Below are positions 23,350-36,695 of a stretch of 64,000 nucleotides of DNA, one piece after another. Made by a program: the position numbers and the translations under genes. The DNA comes from Hoplostethus atlanticus (Eukaryota; Chordata; Actinopteri; Trachichthyiformes; Trachichthyidae), in NCBI GenBank assembly GCA_034670405.1, contig JAXDDX010000015.1, forward strand, positions 3,162,001 through 3,226,000, given 5' to 3'. Below the pieces are notes generated by a model. That model had not been told where the DNA came from. It did not search any database and saw only the letters and a list, made by a program, of their open reading frames with translations. How positions within the stretch are numbered: the first letter of the stretch is position 1; each line of letters starts with the position of its first letter.

Positions 23350-26300
23350 GAGCCACTAGCATTGTCTCAAAAGTGAGGAAATGAGAACTTGTATTTTAAA
23401 ATGTAGGATTCTACAGGCTATATTATAGCCTCTGACAACCTTTTAATACGAAAAAACACACAGCAAAGCAAAGACACACCGCAACACAATGTTGCAAACT
23501 TAACTATCCCCTCCTGAGATGTAGCTGCAAGCTCATTAGAGTATAAGCTGATTGAGTATAACTGTTTTGATAATTACAATTATAATCTGAGCCTCTCTTT
23601 CCATATAAAAAACGATTATGGGATGGAGTTGGACATGAGATATTATTGTGTATTTCTATCTAGTTTTGCACAATGTACCGTGTTACTGAAATAACTTCAT
23701 CCTGATTCTGTATTATTATTATTAATAGTAGCAGTAGTGGTAGTGTAGTTGTCACATAGAACAATGCACACAAAAGGCACATACCACAGGAGCATTTTAC
23801 ATAAGCGGCAGCCATGAGATACTACAACACTTACAAATAAATGGGCTGTAACAGTAAATGGCAGGGGGGGCTTTATGTGAGGATCCGGCATGCTCCTTTA
23901 ACTGACGGTACTTAATAAACAGCATATAAAATTTGTCAGTTTACCATCGAGACCCATCAATATTTAACGATAACCAATGCGATGACTTATTAACACTTCT
24001 TTCATAGGAGTTTGGCTTTCGCCGTCGCAGCAGACGACTCTTAGATGTCAGAGTCACGGGCCTGTCTTTGTAGACTTTATTCTGACTGAGGCATCAAGAC
24101 TCAAAGAAATCCCAGTTATGGCAGCTTAGTTATGCCTCTCCGTCTGTCTGGCATCTTCTTATTAGGACAGACAGGAGACTGACCGCTCTCTCCTCTGACG
24201 TCCTATTGATTTCCAAACCAAAGCCATGACTGGTACATGGCTGACTCTTGGCAGTTTTTTGCACCCTGCCCTGTCCCGCCAGCTCTCCATTCTACCCCCC
24301 TGTCTTATTACTAGATGGTGTAGACTAATGATGGTAGACGGTTGACTCGTGGTGCGAATGTGACACAAAAATAATCGCAAAATTGACCATGCATTCACGG
24401 TTATATTGGTTTATTTTCCTCATTTTCTTCCCCCTCTGGCATGTATGACGGCTCCATTCTCTGGGGTCCCAATCTCCAGTAACTGCTGCAAACTATGACA
24501 CTAGCTAGCAAAGGTAATAGTGAAAAATGTCAAAACACATGCAGAGGATTTTGGGGGAAAAACTACAAAATGGGGAGTTAAAAATCAAGAGACAGGAAGG
24601 ACAGAAAAGCAGTATGGGAGAAACTTTGTGAAGCAGTTGGTGATCGCGGTGCTGGTGCCAGCTCCATCATCTATAATGAACATCAAACAAGAGTGGGGAG
24701 TTACCTACCAGACTACATTTAAATCAGCCAGTTTAGGTGCATAGGTTGTGCAACTTACTCATGTGTTTGCATACTCAAGGCTCAGTCAGGGTGCAGTGGT
24801 GCAGGCCAGAGTTGGGCCAGCAAGGATGGCCAGTAAGATGCTGACTTGGACCAGTTGATTGTTCACAGCCTCCAGTAGTATTTCTTACCCCGGTGATAAG
24901 CCTGTTGTCTTTTCCTCTCTGCTCTGCCATTGGCCCGTTCTCTCTGTTATGCTTTTTTTCCTGACCAATCAGCTCGTCAGATCAATCCTGTACCGTTTGC
25001 TGGCGAAGGTGAACAGAGCTGGCTCATATTTGAAGGCACCAGCGGTTACCGTAAAGCTGGCAGCGGCCAGGATGCATGCTGGCAAAGCAGCTAGCTGACA
25101 ACACCTCGTCTGGTCTGATTAATGCATTGGCAGGACGAATGAATGGAGAGACCAACCAGCCTCAAAAATGTCACTCTGCTTTAGTTATTAGAGCTTATCT
25201 ATGAATGCAATAAGAGCAACAAGGGACAATTTATAGCCGTAAAAAAAAAAAAAAAAAATCTATTCACAATAACGTTTCTGTTGTTTCTTTTCAGTAATGT
25301 CACTGTGTCTATTAAGAACTTTTTATAGTAAGTGGAGTCATGGTGATACAACTTCAATCAGGTATTTGCTTTGTGCCAGTGGGAGTATGACATTGCATTT
25401 AGTGAGCACACAGGTTAATGACTTGGTTAATGCCAAGTCATAAGTCATCGAGACTTATATGCTTGGCAGGCCACGATCTAGGAGTGTAGAATAAAACCTG
25501 TCTAGACCATCAGGACCGTCAGGATAACTCGAGGTGGCTGTGTAATCTCGAACCGATGGGAACTGAAGAATAAGAATAAGGTTTCCTCTCATGTTGCCTT
25601 TGAGGACATGGAGAAAGGACTATTGACTTGTTATTGTAATGTAATCCTTTCGTCTAGTTTAGTTCAGATGCACATGTAAATGATAAAACGGACTATAAAC
25701 ATAAATGTTGATCAGCCTAGGATTATTTTCCAAAAGTGTAATCTGATTACAGTCACTGTTTCAAGGATTGTAGTTCAGTTAAATCTAGAATTGCCTCATG
25801 AAAAATATGGATTTCTTTGGGAAATAACAATGATAAGAAAAATTGATTCCCTGGCTCAGTTCTGACAGTGCAGATCAAGTGAAACGACACGTGACCTATT
25901 ACGCATCTACTGCATAGAGAATCTTGCAGTGTCGTTACAGAGAATGAAAATGTTCGTAATCACCTACATTAAGGTCTTTGCTTCTCTGATCTCGTCGCCG
26001 TTCATTGCAGCTACCTATATGATGCCTCGAACATAGAGAGCGGTGCAGCTGCAGGGCGTCGGCCGGTTTCATCAAGTTCAATTTAAACCTTTTTAATTAA
26101 AACCTTTTTTTTATTACCTTTGGATTATGTCTGTGTGACTGGGCTGGATTTCTCATTGGGAAGAAACGCAACATTTTTATAACCTCTAAAAGTGAATTTA
26201 AGACTTAAATTGCTTTATTTAACTGGATTCAAGACCTTTTAAAGGCCACGGTTTCTTTCAAAGTCTGTTTTTAAAGTACAATCTGACCCCTAATCATCAC

Positions 26301-28197
26301 AAACATTACTCGTGTGAATAAAGAAGTGTGAAACGATTCATTTTCATCAATAGGTAATCTCTTCAATAGGTAATCAATTCAGATTCCAGTTTTCAGCAGT
26401 AGTCTGCCGCGGGGGGACAACATGTAAGAGCCCGATATATTCATCCACTTTCTCAGGTTGCTCAAGCAGGGTGAGATAAATCTCGCCCCCCCCCTTACCC
26501 CGATGTACCGGGGTCTTTATCTTGCGTAACGCGACTCACCGCCTCGCAATCGGAGCTGAGCCGCGGGCCACGGTGGCAATGGCCAAGGTCATTTAATACC
26601 GAAGGGGGCTCTCCCGAACCTCTGGCGGGACCGTGGCCAAGTCTTTTCCCGCACATGAAACATTCTCCACCTACATCATCTCCTGTGACTGTGCAAAAAA
26701 AACAAAAAGTTGCCAAATGATGTTACTAGTAGAAATAGATGCATGATGATGTTCCTCCAGGATTATATTAATTTGTCTGATTAGAGCTAATCCTCATTTA
26801 ATATCTAGTCTGTGGGCTGACCCTCCATTACTATTTAACACATTTTCTTTTATCATTTCAAAACTAATGCGTCCAAATAACACCCACCGTATCATCTTTT
26901 TTTTTTCTCTCCCTGGAAATGAAATGTAAAGCGGGCGACTGCGAGAGGCTTTAACCAGCGTTTATTGCTACATTTGGGGGAGTTTATCGGGTGTAAAACG
27001 CCGGCAGTGCGTGCATGAATGGATTCCACTCTAAATGTAAAGATTTGTAACTATGTGTACTAAAGGCATGTAAAAGTGTGTATATGTGAGAAAATTTGCA
27101 CCTTTTTGGGTCTTTTAGTCTGTAATTGCTGCCAAATTTGACACACCTAGTACATTACTGGTTCGTGCATCATAATTCTCAGTGCAGTGCCACGAGGGTC
27201 CTTGAATTGCTATTTCTTGCTCATTATGGCCGTCGGTTGTCTTTGTTGCACCAAATCTCAGAGAAAAAAGAATTTGCGGGGGTTAAGAGGGGCTGCAGAT
27301 GCAAAATGTTGATAAATGTTGTCTCTAAATGCTACGTTCCCAACACTGCCAAGCGATGCTGCCAATGTGCAATCAAGACTGTGGGCGGCCTCTTATTAAA
27401 ACCACTTACATTGAATACCAGTGACCCCAGTGGGCTCTGCACACTGCTCCCCGTCACTTTAAAGTTACTTTTTTTCCCTTGCTCTCATCAGCCCTTTGCC
27501 TACCCCCTTCTCCCGAGTGGTTGAAAGGGCCGCGATGATTACCACTTCGGGAAGTAAAAAGGAAAGCAGGTCTTTTCTTTAGGTAGATAAATAGGTGACC
27601 TTGGCATTTGCCTCAGCCTTTCCACTCATGCAAATTTGTTGCGATTAGCTGGCTATTGAAGGGGCTGAATAAAGAAGTGTTCTACGGCGAGTTCAACTGG
27701 AAGGAAGTGGTATGGAAAAGGGGAGGCGAAATTCAGTCCGTTTCCTTTTTCTAACACAGAAACACAGTATTTTGCTGTTAGGCGGCACAATCGAGTAAAA
27801 AAAACCTGCAATAAAACCAAGCAGAAATACAAAGAAAAAGTCCAGTTCCCGTGGTCAGATTGTTACAGCTGGCGTCTTTATTGGGCCTGCTTGTGCACGA
27901 TTCAAGCAAAAAAAACCCAAAAAAACGCAAACAAAATACCCTCTGTATTGCCAGATGGATAAACTACATTTGAGTTACACTCGTGGACGCTTTCAAAGAC
28001 TTCTGCTAACAGCTGAGGAACACCGAGAGATAGTAAATGTGTGTATTTATTCCTCTGTTGGAAGCCCTGATTAGAGCACAACCTCACCGGCAAAAGGTTG
28101 TGATGTAACCTGAGAGGGTGTTAATCTTTTAAGCCGACTCAAATTAAATTACGGACAAGCAAACAATGCTGCTATGAGCTGCAGAGATTTAACAGTC
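23350..28197. other. Noncoding sequence with scattered simple tracts
   Basis: About 4.8 kb without a recognisable gene. Features seen: an 18-base A run at 25241-25258, the palindromic homeodomain-like site gtaatctgattac at 25738-25750, a direct repeat tcaataggtaatc (26347-26359 and 26363-26375), and a C run at about 26485-26494. Confidence 0.5.
25738..25750. promoter_or_regulatory. Palindromic TAAT-N3-ATTA motif
   Basis: The site gtaatctgattac has the P3 arrangement bound by dimers of paired-class homeodomain proteins, and TAATC with GATTA would suit the K50 (Otx/Pitx-like) type. A single short motif can easily occur by chance. A similar motif is common in fish repeats. Confidence 0.2.
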
Positions 28198-28214
28198 GGG
28201 GGGGGGGGGGGGGC
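28198..28214 (+). repeat. Poly-G run, 17 bases
   Basis: An uninterrupted G homopolymer, unusual in length for vertebrate DNA and prone to slippage and sequencing error. Confidence 0.85.
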
Positions 28215-30194
28215 ATCAGAACCATAATGTGACACCCTTTGCATCTTTGTCGTCTAAAAGGTGCACCTTTTGTCATTTTCTGCTGTCTCCTACCGTGCCC
28301 TTACTAGCACGTCATCGGTAATCCCGTTCGGCGGTAAAAGCGGTTTAATTATCCTAAGTCGTCTTCATTATTTGCAAAAGGTTGAACACAGGCGCCCCCC
28401 GATTTCCCCAAACTTTTCTTTTGAAAGATCGTGTGGAAATAGTGTTTGTTTTTCTGCAGGAAGTGCTGCACAAGGGCCTCTCTTGGCTTCATTCGCCCTG
28501 CATCCGGAAGGTTTTCCATGTATTACTTGGTGTATTGTATATTTATATTGTTTGAAAGTTGTTTATGTTGTAACTAATGAAGATTCTTTTTTTTTTTTAT
28601 CTCTTCCTGTGCATCACTCGGGGCCTTCACGCTTTCTTCTCATGCAATAGGTGAGTTATCTTATTTTACAATACCGGTAAAGGAGCTCTGTGGGGAAAAC
28701 TCTGTGGCAAAACAAGGATGAACCAAAAAAAAAAAAAAAATCCAAGGCAACACTCGCTTATGAAAATATTAAAGCACGATTATTAATATTTCTATTGCTA
28801 AATGGCATTTTTTTTGCAAAATGCGAAATATATAAATAAAGACTTTCATATTTTCAGAAGAGAGCCTTGGATTTTTGAAATTCTTTACATTTTGCCGCTT
28901 TGAATTTGAATTTGTCTCTTTTGTCAGATGCCATTTTTTGGCAAGGAAGGAAGTTCTTCAACGAGTGACCTTGAAGGGCTAATACCAACAAAGGGCATAT
29001 TCTAACACACACACACACACACTAATCAGTGCACAATTAACAGTGTGGATTTAACAGCTTAGGAAGGTTTACATGCCAATATGTGGCAATAGCATTAATA
29101 CAGAGGGGTGAATCATGACATCATACAGAGTCCGGTCAGCATTCCTGTCATGGCTGGTTATGTAGAGACTGTTGTAGACATGACAACCATTTAGGGTATG
29201 GGGCATGAGTTTAATGACTTGCTTACGATAATGCCGCAGATAATAAAGTACGGTTATTAGGACACACACACACGCACAGTCCCACACACAGATGCACCCT
29301 CACCTTCTTAAGACCTCATACATTTTACAAGCTTTCCGAGTTTTGTTTTCCTCTTAAATTTCCCCAAATCTGGTTGTGATTAAGCGTGCTCAGCGAGCGC
29401 CTCTGGACGCCGTCCAAGCTCCCCGCCGCCCGGGGTCCCCCCCCCTCCTTTAAATGCTCCCGTCTGCCGCCGACCCTCCGCCACTGTGCGTTCACTCAAA
29501 AGAGAGAGTGAGAGAGAGGGGGCCCAGGCAAGCGCTGCTGTACCCGCTGTCATGGGGTCCAGGGTCCACTCCACCGGGAGTATACAATATCAACCCCCAC
29601 TCTGTGCTAGGTGACACATGATGGAGCGTTGGGTTTTTGCCTCAGAATTCATCGTGGTCTGCTCACAGCTTGGGTTGCATGTGGGCCAAAGGTTATTTTC
29701 AGTTTAGCTTCCCGCCACGAAGGCCCCCCGGTGTCGTACATTTTTGGTAATATAAAGAAAAAGGATATTTTAACTCTTACTCGCACTCGCCGGCGTAAGC
29801 TCCTACCACACTGCGAGTTGAACGATCACAAGGGGCAGGAACCACATCGCGTGCATTATTCACTCGATGGCCATGTTTGATTTATGCCGTACTCGAGTTT
29901 GAGCGCAGCTGGAGAACTCAAAAGAACATATTAATACCGACTTCAACATGATTTGACCAGGCTGCGGCCTCCGTCGGGGATGACGAATCGTTCTGTTCTT
30001 CAAGCAGGTCGGGGTACTACTGGTATATTGAGCTGAGAAATAAAGACTGCCCTGGAACATTTTGATGTTGTAACCGCGTTCCTCTCGCTTGTATCACTCG
30101 CTTGTAGTAGGAACTTTGGTTTCTAATTCAATTAATAAAGAGCGCGACATGTTCCTTTCCGTTATGCGCTAATTCTGTATCCTGTATCCTTCCT
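28215..30194. other. Noncoding sequence with simple tracts
   Basis: No gene seen. A 16-base A run lies at 28725-28740, (CA)9 at 29005-29022, and a GC-rich, CpG-containing patch at about 29385-29480 that includes a C run. Confidence 0.5.
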
Positions 30195-30385
30195 GCCGGG
30201 GGATGCGCATGGGCAGGCCGACAAATACATTTCTAATTGAATGCTCGCATTACCAAGATCGCCGCGCGGCACCTGCATCGCCGCCGCATCCCGTCATTGG
30301 GATCGACAGCTTCCCTGTAGGATCGGATGGCCCCGCGTATCGCGCGCCAACTGTGTGACTCCATCGGGCCTGTCAGCGGGATAAT
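30195..30385. other. CpG-dense island-like patch
   Basis: About 18 CpG dinucleotides fall within roughly 140 bp (30243-30383), including clusters such as gatcgccgcgcggc and gcgtatcgcgcgcc. That is far above the surrounding sequence. It is followed by a long A run (30421-30441). No TATA box or downstream open frame points to a promoter, so an unmethylated regulatory element is as likely as a transcription start. Confidence 0.5.
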
Positions 30386-33300
30386 TGCAGAAGACGGTAC
30401 AGCCCAGGAAAATAGAGTGCAAAAAAAAAAAAAAAAAAAAAGAGAAAGGGAATGAAATGCACTTTAGTACATCAAAACAGTTTGGTGTTCTTTTTTCCTT
30501 TCATGTTTTGAGGGGGGATGACAAATGCATTATTTAAAAGGCTCTGACGGCTGAGGTATGTGTTAGAGGGAAGGGAAATCTGATACGCTGATGAGTTCAC
30601 TTCAGTAGCCTCGGGAATAATGGGGGAGTAAAAAATACACACTGTCTGTCTGTCTATGTTCATCTATAATTACGTACAACAATTCCAGAGACATCCTCCT
30701 GGCATCAACTTCTTCTGGCCCGTACTCAACTCTCACATTTTGTTAAATCACAGCGGGTGACAAGGATCTGCAGTCGGGGGGCAGTGCTTTTGGACAGAGA
30801 AGAGAAGTTACAGATAGTGCCTTCTTAGGGTGAATAAAGGTACTCAGGCGTGGGTCTCCAGTAACTTTCTCAACCTAAACCCTCCTTCCCACGAGTGCTC
30901 GTCCTCATCAGCCTCGGTCACGGCGCTCAGAGAACGCCGCAGGAAAAGTGAGCGATGAGAATGTTTACTCCTCATTCCCGCCACGAGCTCTTACTGGCCC
31001 GCCCTGCTATTTTTTGCCTGCCCTCGCCCTATCGGACAGCTGTGAAGGATGGCGTCAGCTGCTCGTGGCACATGGCATCCCCTTCCATCTGTCACCCTGA
31101 GCCGGTCTGCAAAACAGGTCGACTCACCCGCCCCGCCTGCCCGCCCCACCCCTTCACGGCAGCACTCGGTAATGACTCCCCTACCCACCCCGAAAGACAT
31201 TCAGATAATTTCCAAGTTGCTCCCGCGGGGGCTGGCACGCCCGTCCCCGGCTGTCAGTCAAGACAACGAGTCGGAGGCCGAGCATGCCAAAAACGTTGCG
31301 GTTTGTTTCCGAAAGGCCCCCAGATTTTCTAGCGCCACAACGCCCTGCCCCCGGGTTCAAAGCCGACCACACTCACACTGCCCCCCCCCTCCCCCTCACA
31401 TGGGGAACATGGGCTGCTGCCCTCAAAATCCCCCTCCTAAGTAGCCACAATTACAACCTTCAGAGAATGGCTAAGTTTTGGAAAGGCAGCATCAGAGAGG
31501 AGGAGAGTTAATTTATAAAAAGAGGTCAGATGAAATGGTGGTGAGTCGAGGATTTGACTGGTGTTGCGGAGGGCTTTCATCTTTGGTGCTATTTAAAGAA
31601 CATGTCATTAAATGCATATGACAAGGAAACCCGAACTGTATGCATACAAACAACAAGAAATAATATGAGACTGATGATCTCTTTATTTGATGGCTGGCTT
31701 ATTCATCTTAAATATGATATGAAGGGGTGATAACAAAAGTAATGTAATGATTTATGCTTCTAATTGGTCATTGTGACATCACTGAAATAGTAATTTGTCA
31801 CACTACTCTTGCAAGCCAGTATCATTGCTGCAAAGTCTCCAGCCTTGTCCTGTCTGGCATTTGCACTGTGAGTCACAGAAAAGCTGTTTACGCCTCAGAC
31901 AAATAAAATTGAACTGTGTCCCATCCTTCTAAATAGATTACTGCTCTGGTGAACTCTCTGTGTCTGGCTTATTAAAGGCGCTGAAGATGCTGGTAGCCCA
32001 CGGCTGGAATGAATACGAGGACAATAGGTTTCGGCGGGGCAACCTCCGCTTTGGGGCCTCTGAATATTTCGATATTGCAGTTCAGCTGTCTTTTATTCCG
32101 CAACGAGATCATGATCGCGACGATCCATTTCAGTTGCAGTGCAAGTTTGAATGGACCAAAGTTTTTTCATTTAGAGGTGCTAGGAAATGTATATTCGGGG
32201 AGAACTGGTTGTGATTGTGGGGAATGTGCTAGCATCAACGGCGGCGCTTCAGGAATGTAGCGCCAGACAACATCTGCTTCCAGATTTGTTGACTGTTCAG
32301 CAAGAGTGAACTAACCGGAGCGGAAGGCTTGGCGGTCAAGATGTACTGTAGCAGCCCGACACACCATCAGACCATTTTCCCCCAAAGGGTTTGATTGCAT
32401 GGAGGCTAATATCAGGCTAATGGAAAGCAGCTGCCAGGGGGTCTGACAGACATAAAGCTAGCCAGCGTTAGCCACTCAGTCACAGTGACGACTCCTAACA
32501 TTAATGTGAGAAGCAGCTGCTGAAGAGTGCGGGGGGTGGGGTGGGGGGGGGGGCTCTGGCCGTCTCTTTCTGTAACACAACTGTGACACCAAGCGCTAAA
32601 TGCTAATGAAAAAAACGAAAACTGGGGCAGAGGAATGCCTTCCATCGCCAGCTGCTTTCCAGTGTATTCACCACCCATTTCCTCTAAACCCCTGTCTTTT
32701 TAATCAATCCCCCCACCTAGCAGCAAAAACATATCTTCCAAATGATAAGAATGCTTTGTCTGTTGCTGTGCATGCAAAATCAGAATAAATGACGATATCA
32801 ATCTGATGTCAGGAGCCGGATGATCTCGGTAGTCGATCACAGCATGGGACATGTCTGGCCAGGAGCAAGGACTAAGGCCAAAGAAAACCCTTTCGGTCCT
32901 TGAAAAAAGGAAGCCAAAGCAATCCTCTTTTGTGTGCAAGGCCTTTATTTTTCCATGGCCACCCTACATGTTTCAGTATAGGCCTATGCCAAAGCATTTA
33001 GGGCAGCTGTAGCAACCTTTGCACACAAAGGAAGAGTTTTCAAGGACTTTCAAGTGTTGCCTCTCAACCCTTTCGATCCTATCAGCTCTGGAAGCCGGTC
33101 TTTGGTGTGTATCTGTTGACAGGCAGCATATCCCCGCAGCAGAATCACGCACAACAGTGCCGTCTTTTATAGCAGACGGTATTAAAAGAACAAATGGCTG
33201 CAGATTTGCCTTACAAAGACAGCAAGAATTACTGATGAACGTATTAGCACAATGTCTACACTAACTACAAGCCAGGCAAACAGACTAGCTGGGTACTTGC

Positions 33301-35774
33301 AGCTCGCAACAACATGGACTGGTTTCTATGACAACAACTGGCACTTTTTTTTCATCCACCTGATGCCATGTTTCAAGTGCAGTTCAACTCCCAGAGAGAG
33401 ACAAAACTGTACTGGCCTCATTTGCAAGATAGGTATTGGTGATTGCACAAAGCTGCGAGCACTATTTTTTTTTTGCGCCTGGTAACGGTTTGTGCTCCCA
33501 GGGCCTCTCAGTCAAGTCAGCTTTCTTGTGGAAATCGACACGGTCTTGAAAGGAGAACTGTCCCATTTGAAATGAGCAGCCGCATTCTCTTTATCTGCAT
33601 GCTCAACGTTAGATAGAGCCCACTGTCCCGCTCCCCACCCCTTTCCCTTCCCTCCAGTTGGAGGAGCCAATCAGCTTACTCTGTTTGTTGACATGAATGT
33701 GTATTGTGTGGCTGGCAGGCGCCACGGTGATAGCTGGCGCCATATGGTGCATTGAGGCAAACGGTTGGAAATCAGTGTTTTTGTCGGGGAAGTCGCTCAG
33801 CTGCCATCTTGTGCCTGCGCCCCAGAATGATGGGGGCTGGTGGTGGGTGGGGATCGGTTGGCGCACCCAGTCCCACCCACATCCATCACAGCAACTCCCG
33901 TGTCTGCATCTAATCAGATTCCCGCTGAGTGTCCCACCAAAACTTGATTAAAGGCTGGACTCTGGGCTTTTTACTAGCTTTCTGCGCCACTTAACCAGCC
34001 TTTCACCACCTGCCCTGTAAAAGGATCCGCTGCCGTAATGTTTATTTATGTGTTTATTGGCTTTGAGCCATTAAGGAAGCGCTCCCTCCCTCTCGCAACC
34101 TCTGCACCCCCCCCCCCCCTCCCATACTCCTCCTAACAATTTCTAGCCCATAAACGGACATGGCCTCTGGACTAAGAGAGAGTTGGGAAATGGTCGTGGT
34201 GCATCGCTGTGGTCTTGCAAAAACCTAGGGCTCAGCCAGTTATAATTTCTTTTGCTGACAGTACTCATATTTTCAAAAGAGATGAGAGTTGTTGTTTCCC
34301 CACATTTGGAACCAGACATCTAGACTACAGGTTGTGGAGGAACAGATTGTATTTAGTAGCTCATTATTTGTTGAATTAACTGGTTTGAAGTAATTAAAGT
34401 CTGTAATTTTGAGTGATTTGCCCATTCAACGTTATACTTTATCAATTATGGAGGCATATTAATGCATCTGCAAGTACAAGTAACCGGAATGTATCGCAGA
34501 GTTTCTGTAATCCAGTAGATTATAACTGTTTTAAACAGGTAAAAAAGTAGTAGATTTTTAAAGTAGCTTTTCCAAACCCTTTTTTAATATATCGTGTCGC
34601 TAAATACAACACATGCACGAAAGGAGATACTGAGCTACTTTCAAGAGAGCCGAAAGAATAAAATTTGTTCTTGTTTCTTTATCGCATCCGTGCCCCAGTT
34701 TTGTGTAGTTGTTCTGAAAAGACCATCCAGCGTCACAAGCTTTAAAGAAAATGTTGTCTGAGCATTAAGGATGGGTCTGTAAAGCACAGAAAATGTGATC
34801 GTTTAACAAGATTTAAGGGAGTCATCGTTAAAGTAATACATTTTTCCGACAAATTTGCCGTCCTACATTGCAACCGACTCTCAGGTTGGCTACGGGCATT
34901 TCATCATCGGTGCACTGCAGTATGGAGAGCCCAGTTCCTGTTGAAAAAAAGGCAGCCTTTCTGCATGACTTCAGTGGAATATTTGCAGGCTTATTAATTA
35001 GCTGTCAAGAGAAGGCCAATGGTGAGACGTTTCAGCTTATTACAGATAATGCCATGGATTCAGTTAAAAAAATAATTATAATGATAATGCTCAACCTATA
35101 AGAACAGATGGCAGGAAATCGGTGCCTCATGCAGTGTCCTCAAATAGAGGGAGGAGAAAAAAGAACAAGTTGCCCTGCTGAAATTTAATTTGCCTGTCAC
35201 TGTATCTCTAATGGCTGGAAGTGTCGTTGAAGGGCAAAAAAAACGAAGGGCTCTCTTCAAAATGGTGTTTAAGGCCGTCTGTTTCTCCGCTGACAGAAAA
35301 AAAGTATTTCTACGCAAAAAGGGAAACTCCGAGGAGTCTTGATATCTGCCCTGTTAAATATTTGAATTTCCAGATTGAGGTGACAGCAAACCAGCCACTT
35401 TTGTTTGTGCTCTCGGCGCCTGCCTCGGCGCCGCGCCGGCTGGCTTACTCTCCGATATCTGCGGCGATCGTGTTGTGACTTAACTGATTCGCAGCAGACA
35501 AAACTTCCTGTCGTTTTGCACAAGGAGACCTGAGAGAACAACGTTGCCTGGAAATTGAAGTATTCCAGTCTAAGTTTTGGAAGGGATGACGACCACATTC
35601 GCTCCTCTTCAAAGTTACGATTCACGCAGTGGACTTGATGACCTAAAAGACTTGAATAATATGGCCGTGTTCACACTGCAGCTCATGGGTGTCCCAATTC
35701 TGAAGCTGCATGGAGTTGCATTTTTTTTTAAATTCCAGTCTGGACTACATGGGTATGTGGTATTAATAAAGATC
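30386..35774. other. Noncoding sequence, several homopolymer and G/C tracts
   Basis: About 5.4 kb with no recognisable gene. It contains a 21-base A run at 30421-30441, a GC-rich patch at 30900-31430, a quadruplex-capable G tract at 32531-32553 and a C run at 34106-34119. Sequence near 31897 (gacaaataaaattgaactg) resembles a retrotransposon tail but is too short to call. Confidence 0.5.
32531..32553 (+). repeat. G-rich tract, quadruplex-capable
   Basis: Runs of 6, 4 and 11 G are separated by single T bases; the 11-base run can supply two tetrad strands. Confidence 0.7.
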
Positions 35775-35917
35775 CCGAGGCATGTGACCTACATGCAACT
35801 TGATTTTGAAGGCTCAAATTCACCTGAGCCAGCATTAGCGTGGAGGACAATGAGACACTGCAATGAAAAGAAAGCCCCAAAGACACGACTTGTTTGGTAG
35901 TTGGAGAAACACCTCAA
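35775..35917 (+). repeat. 143-bp direct duplication, copy 1
   Basis: The segment from ccgaggcatgtgacc to gaaacacctcaa matches 36553-36695 at 140 of 143 positions without a gap. The flanks are unrelated on both sides. In the frame shared by both copies one substitution is silent, one makes a stop in this copy, and one changes Glu to Gly, which gives no support for coding. Confidence 0.95.
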
Positions 35918-36552
35918 TTCCAAACCTTGAAGGCACATCCCAGAACCGTGAATGTGAAACAGTCGAAACAGGCGTGAGAAGCGTAGGTACAAAAACAGAT
36001 GTCAGTCAGTTGATTTTGGTATAGGATATGGGTTACATCCTACATTAGATATGAACAGTCATCCCAAAAAAAATCAGATATGAGCAGCAATTCAGAACTG
36101 AGCATGAAGACCTGCGGTGTTGAACGTAGCATCAGTCTGTCACTCCTTTTGTTCCGATGTCAAAATATCCAGGCTCTGGGGAACATGAGATGCTTGTGAA
36201 GTGAAACGGACACTCGCGGGGTTAAAGATTCTTTACGGGCGTTGTCATGACGGCGTCGGGACTGAAACACATTCATACCGGAAGGCGAGATGGCCCCCAC
36301 CACGCTTAGCTTATTAAGTCTTCAGCGTGAATTATTGGTTTGGACAGTTTAATAGATGCGTGCTAGTGGGCCGTGGCAAGACCAGACTGTTTGGTTTGGG
36401 CTAACAAATTATTACATCACCATGTGCCAAAAAACAGTTCCGATCTGTTTGGTATAGCTGTTTTGTATACTGGAAGAATGTGTTAGTTGTGCGTTAAAAG
36501 AAAAATACCATTATGGTGGAACATTTTCCTTTTCGAGAGCACATACCACATA
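35918..36552. other. Noncoding spacer between the duplicated segments
   Basis: Unique sequence with no recognisable gene; the two duplicated copies flank it in direct orientation. Confidence 0.55.
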
Positions 36553-36695
36553 CCGAGGCATGTGACCTACATGCAACTTGATTTTGAAGGCTCAAATTCA
36601 CCTGAGCCAGCATTAGCATGGAGGACAATGAGACACTGCAATGAAAAGAAAGCCCCAAAGACACGACTTGTTTGGCAGTTGGGGAAACACCTCAA
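36553..36695 (+). repeat. 143-bp direct duplication, copy 2
   Basis: Partner of the segment 778 bp upstream. The three differences are within the last 85 bases. High identity suggests either a recent local duplication or two recent insertions of one repeat family; no terminal inverted repeats or target duplications were seen. Confidence 0.95.
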
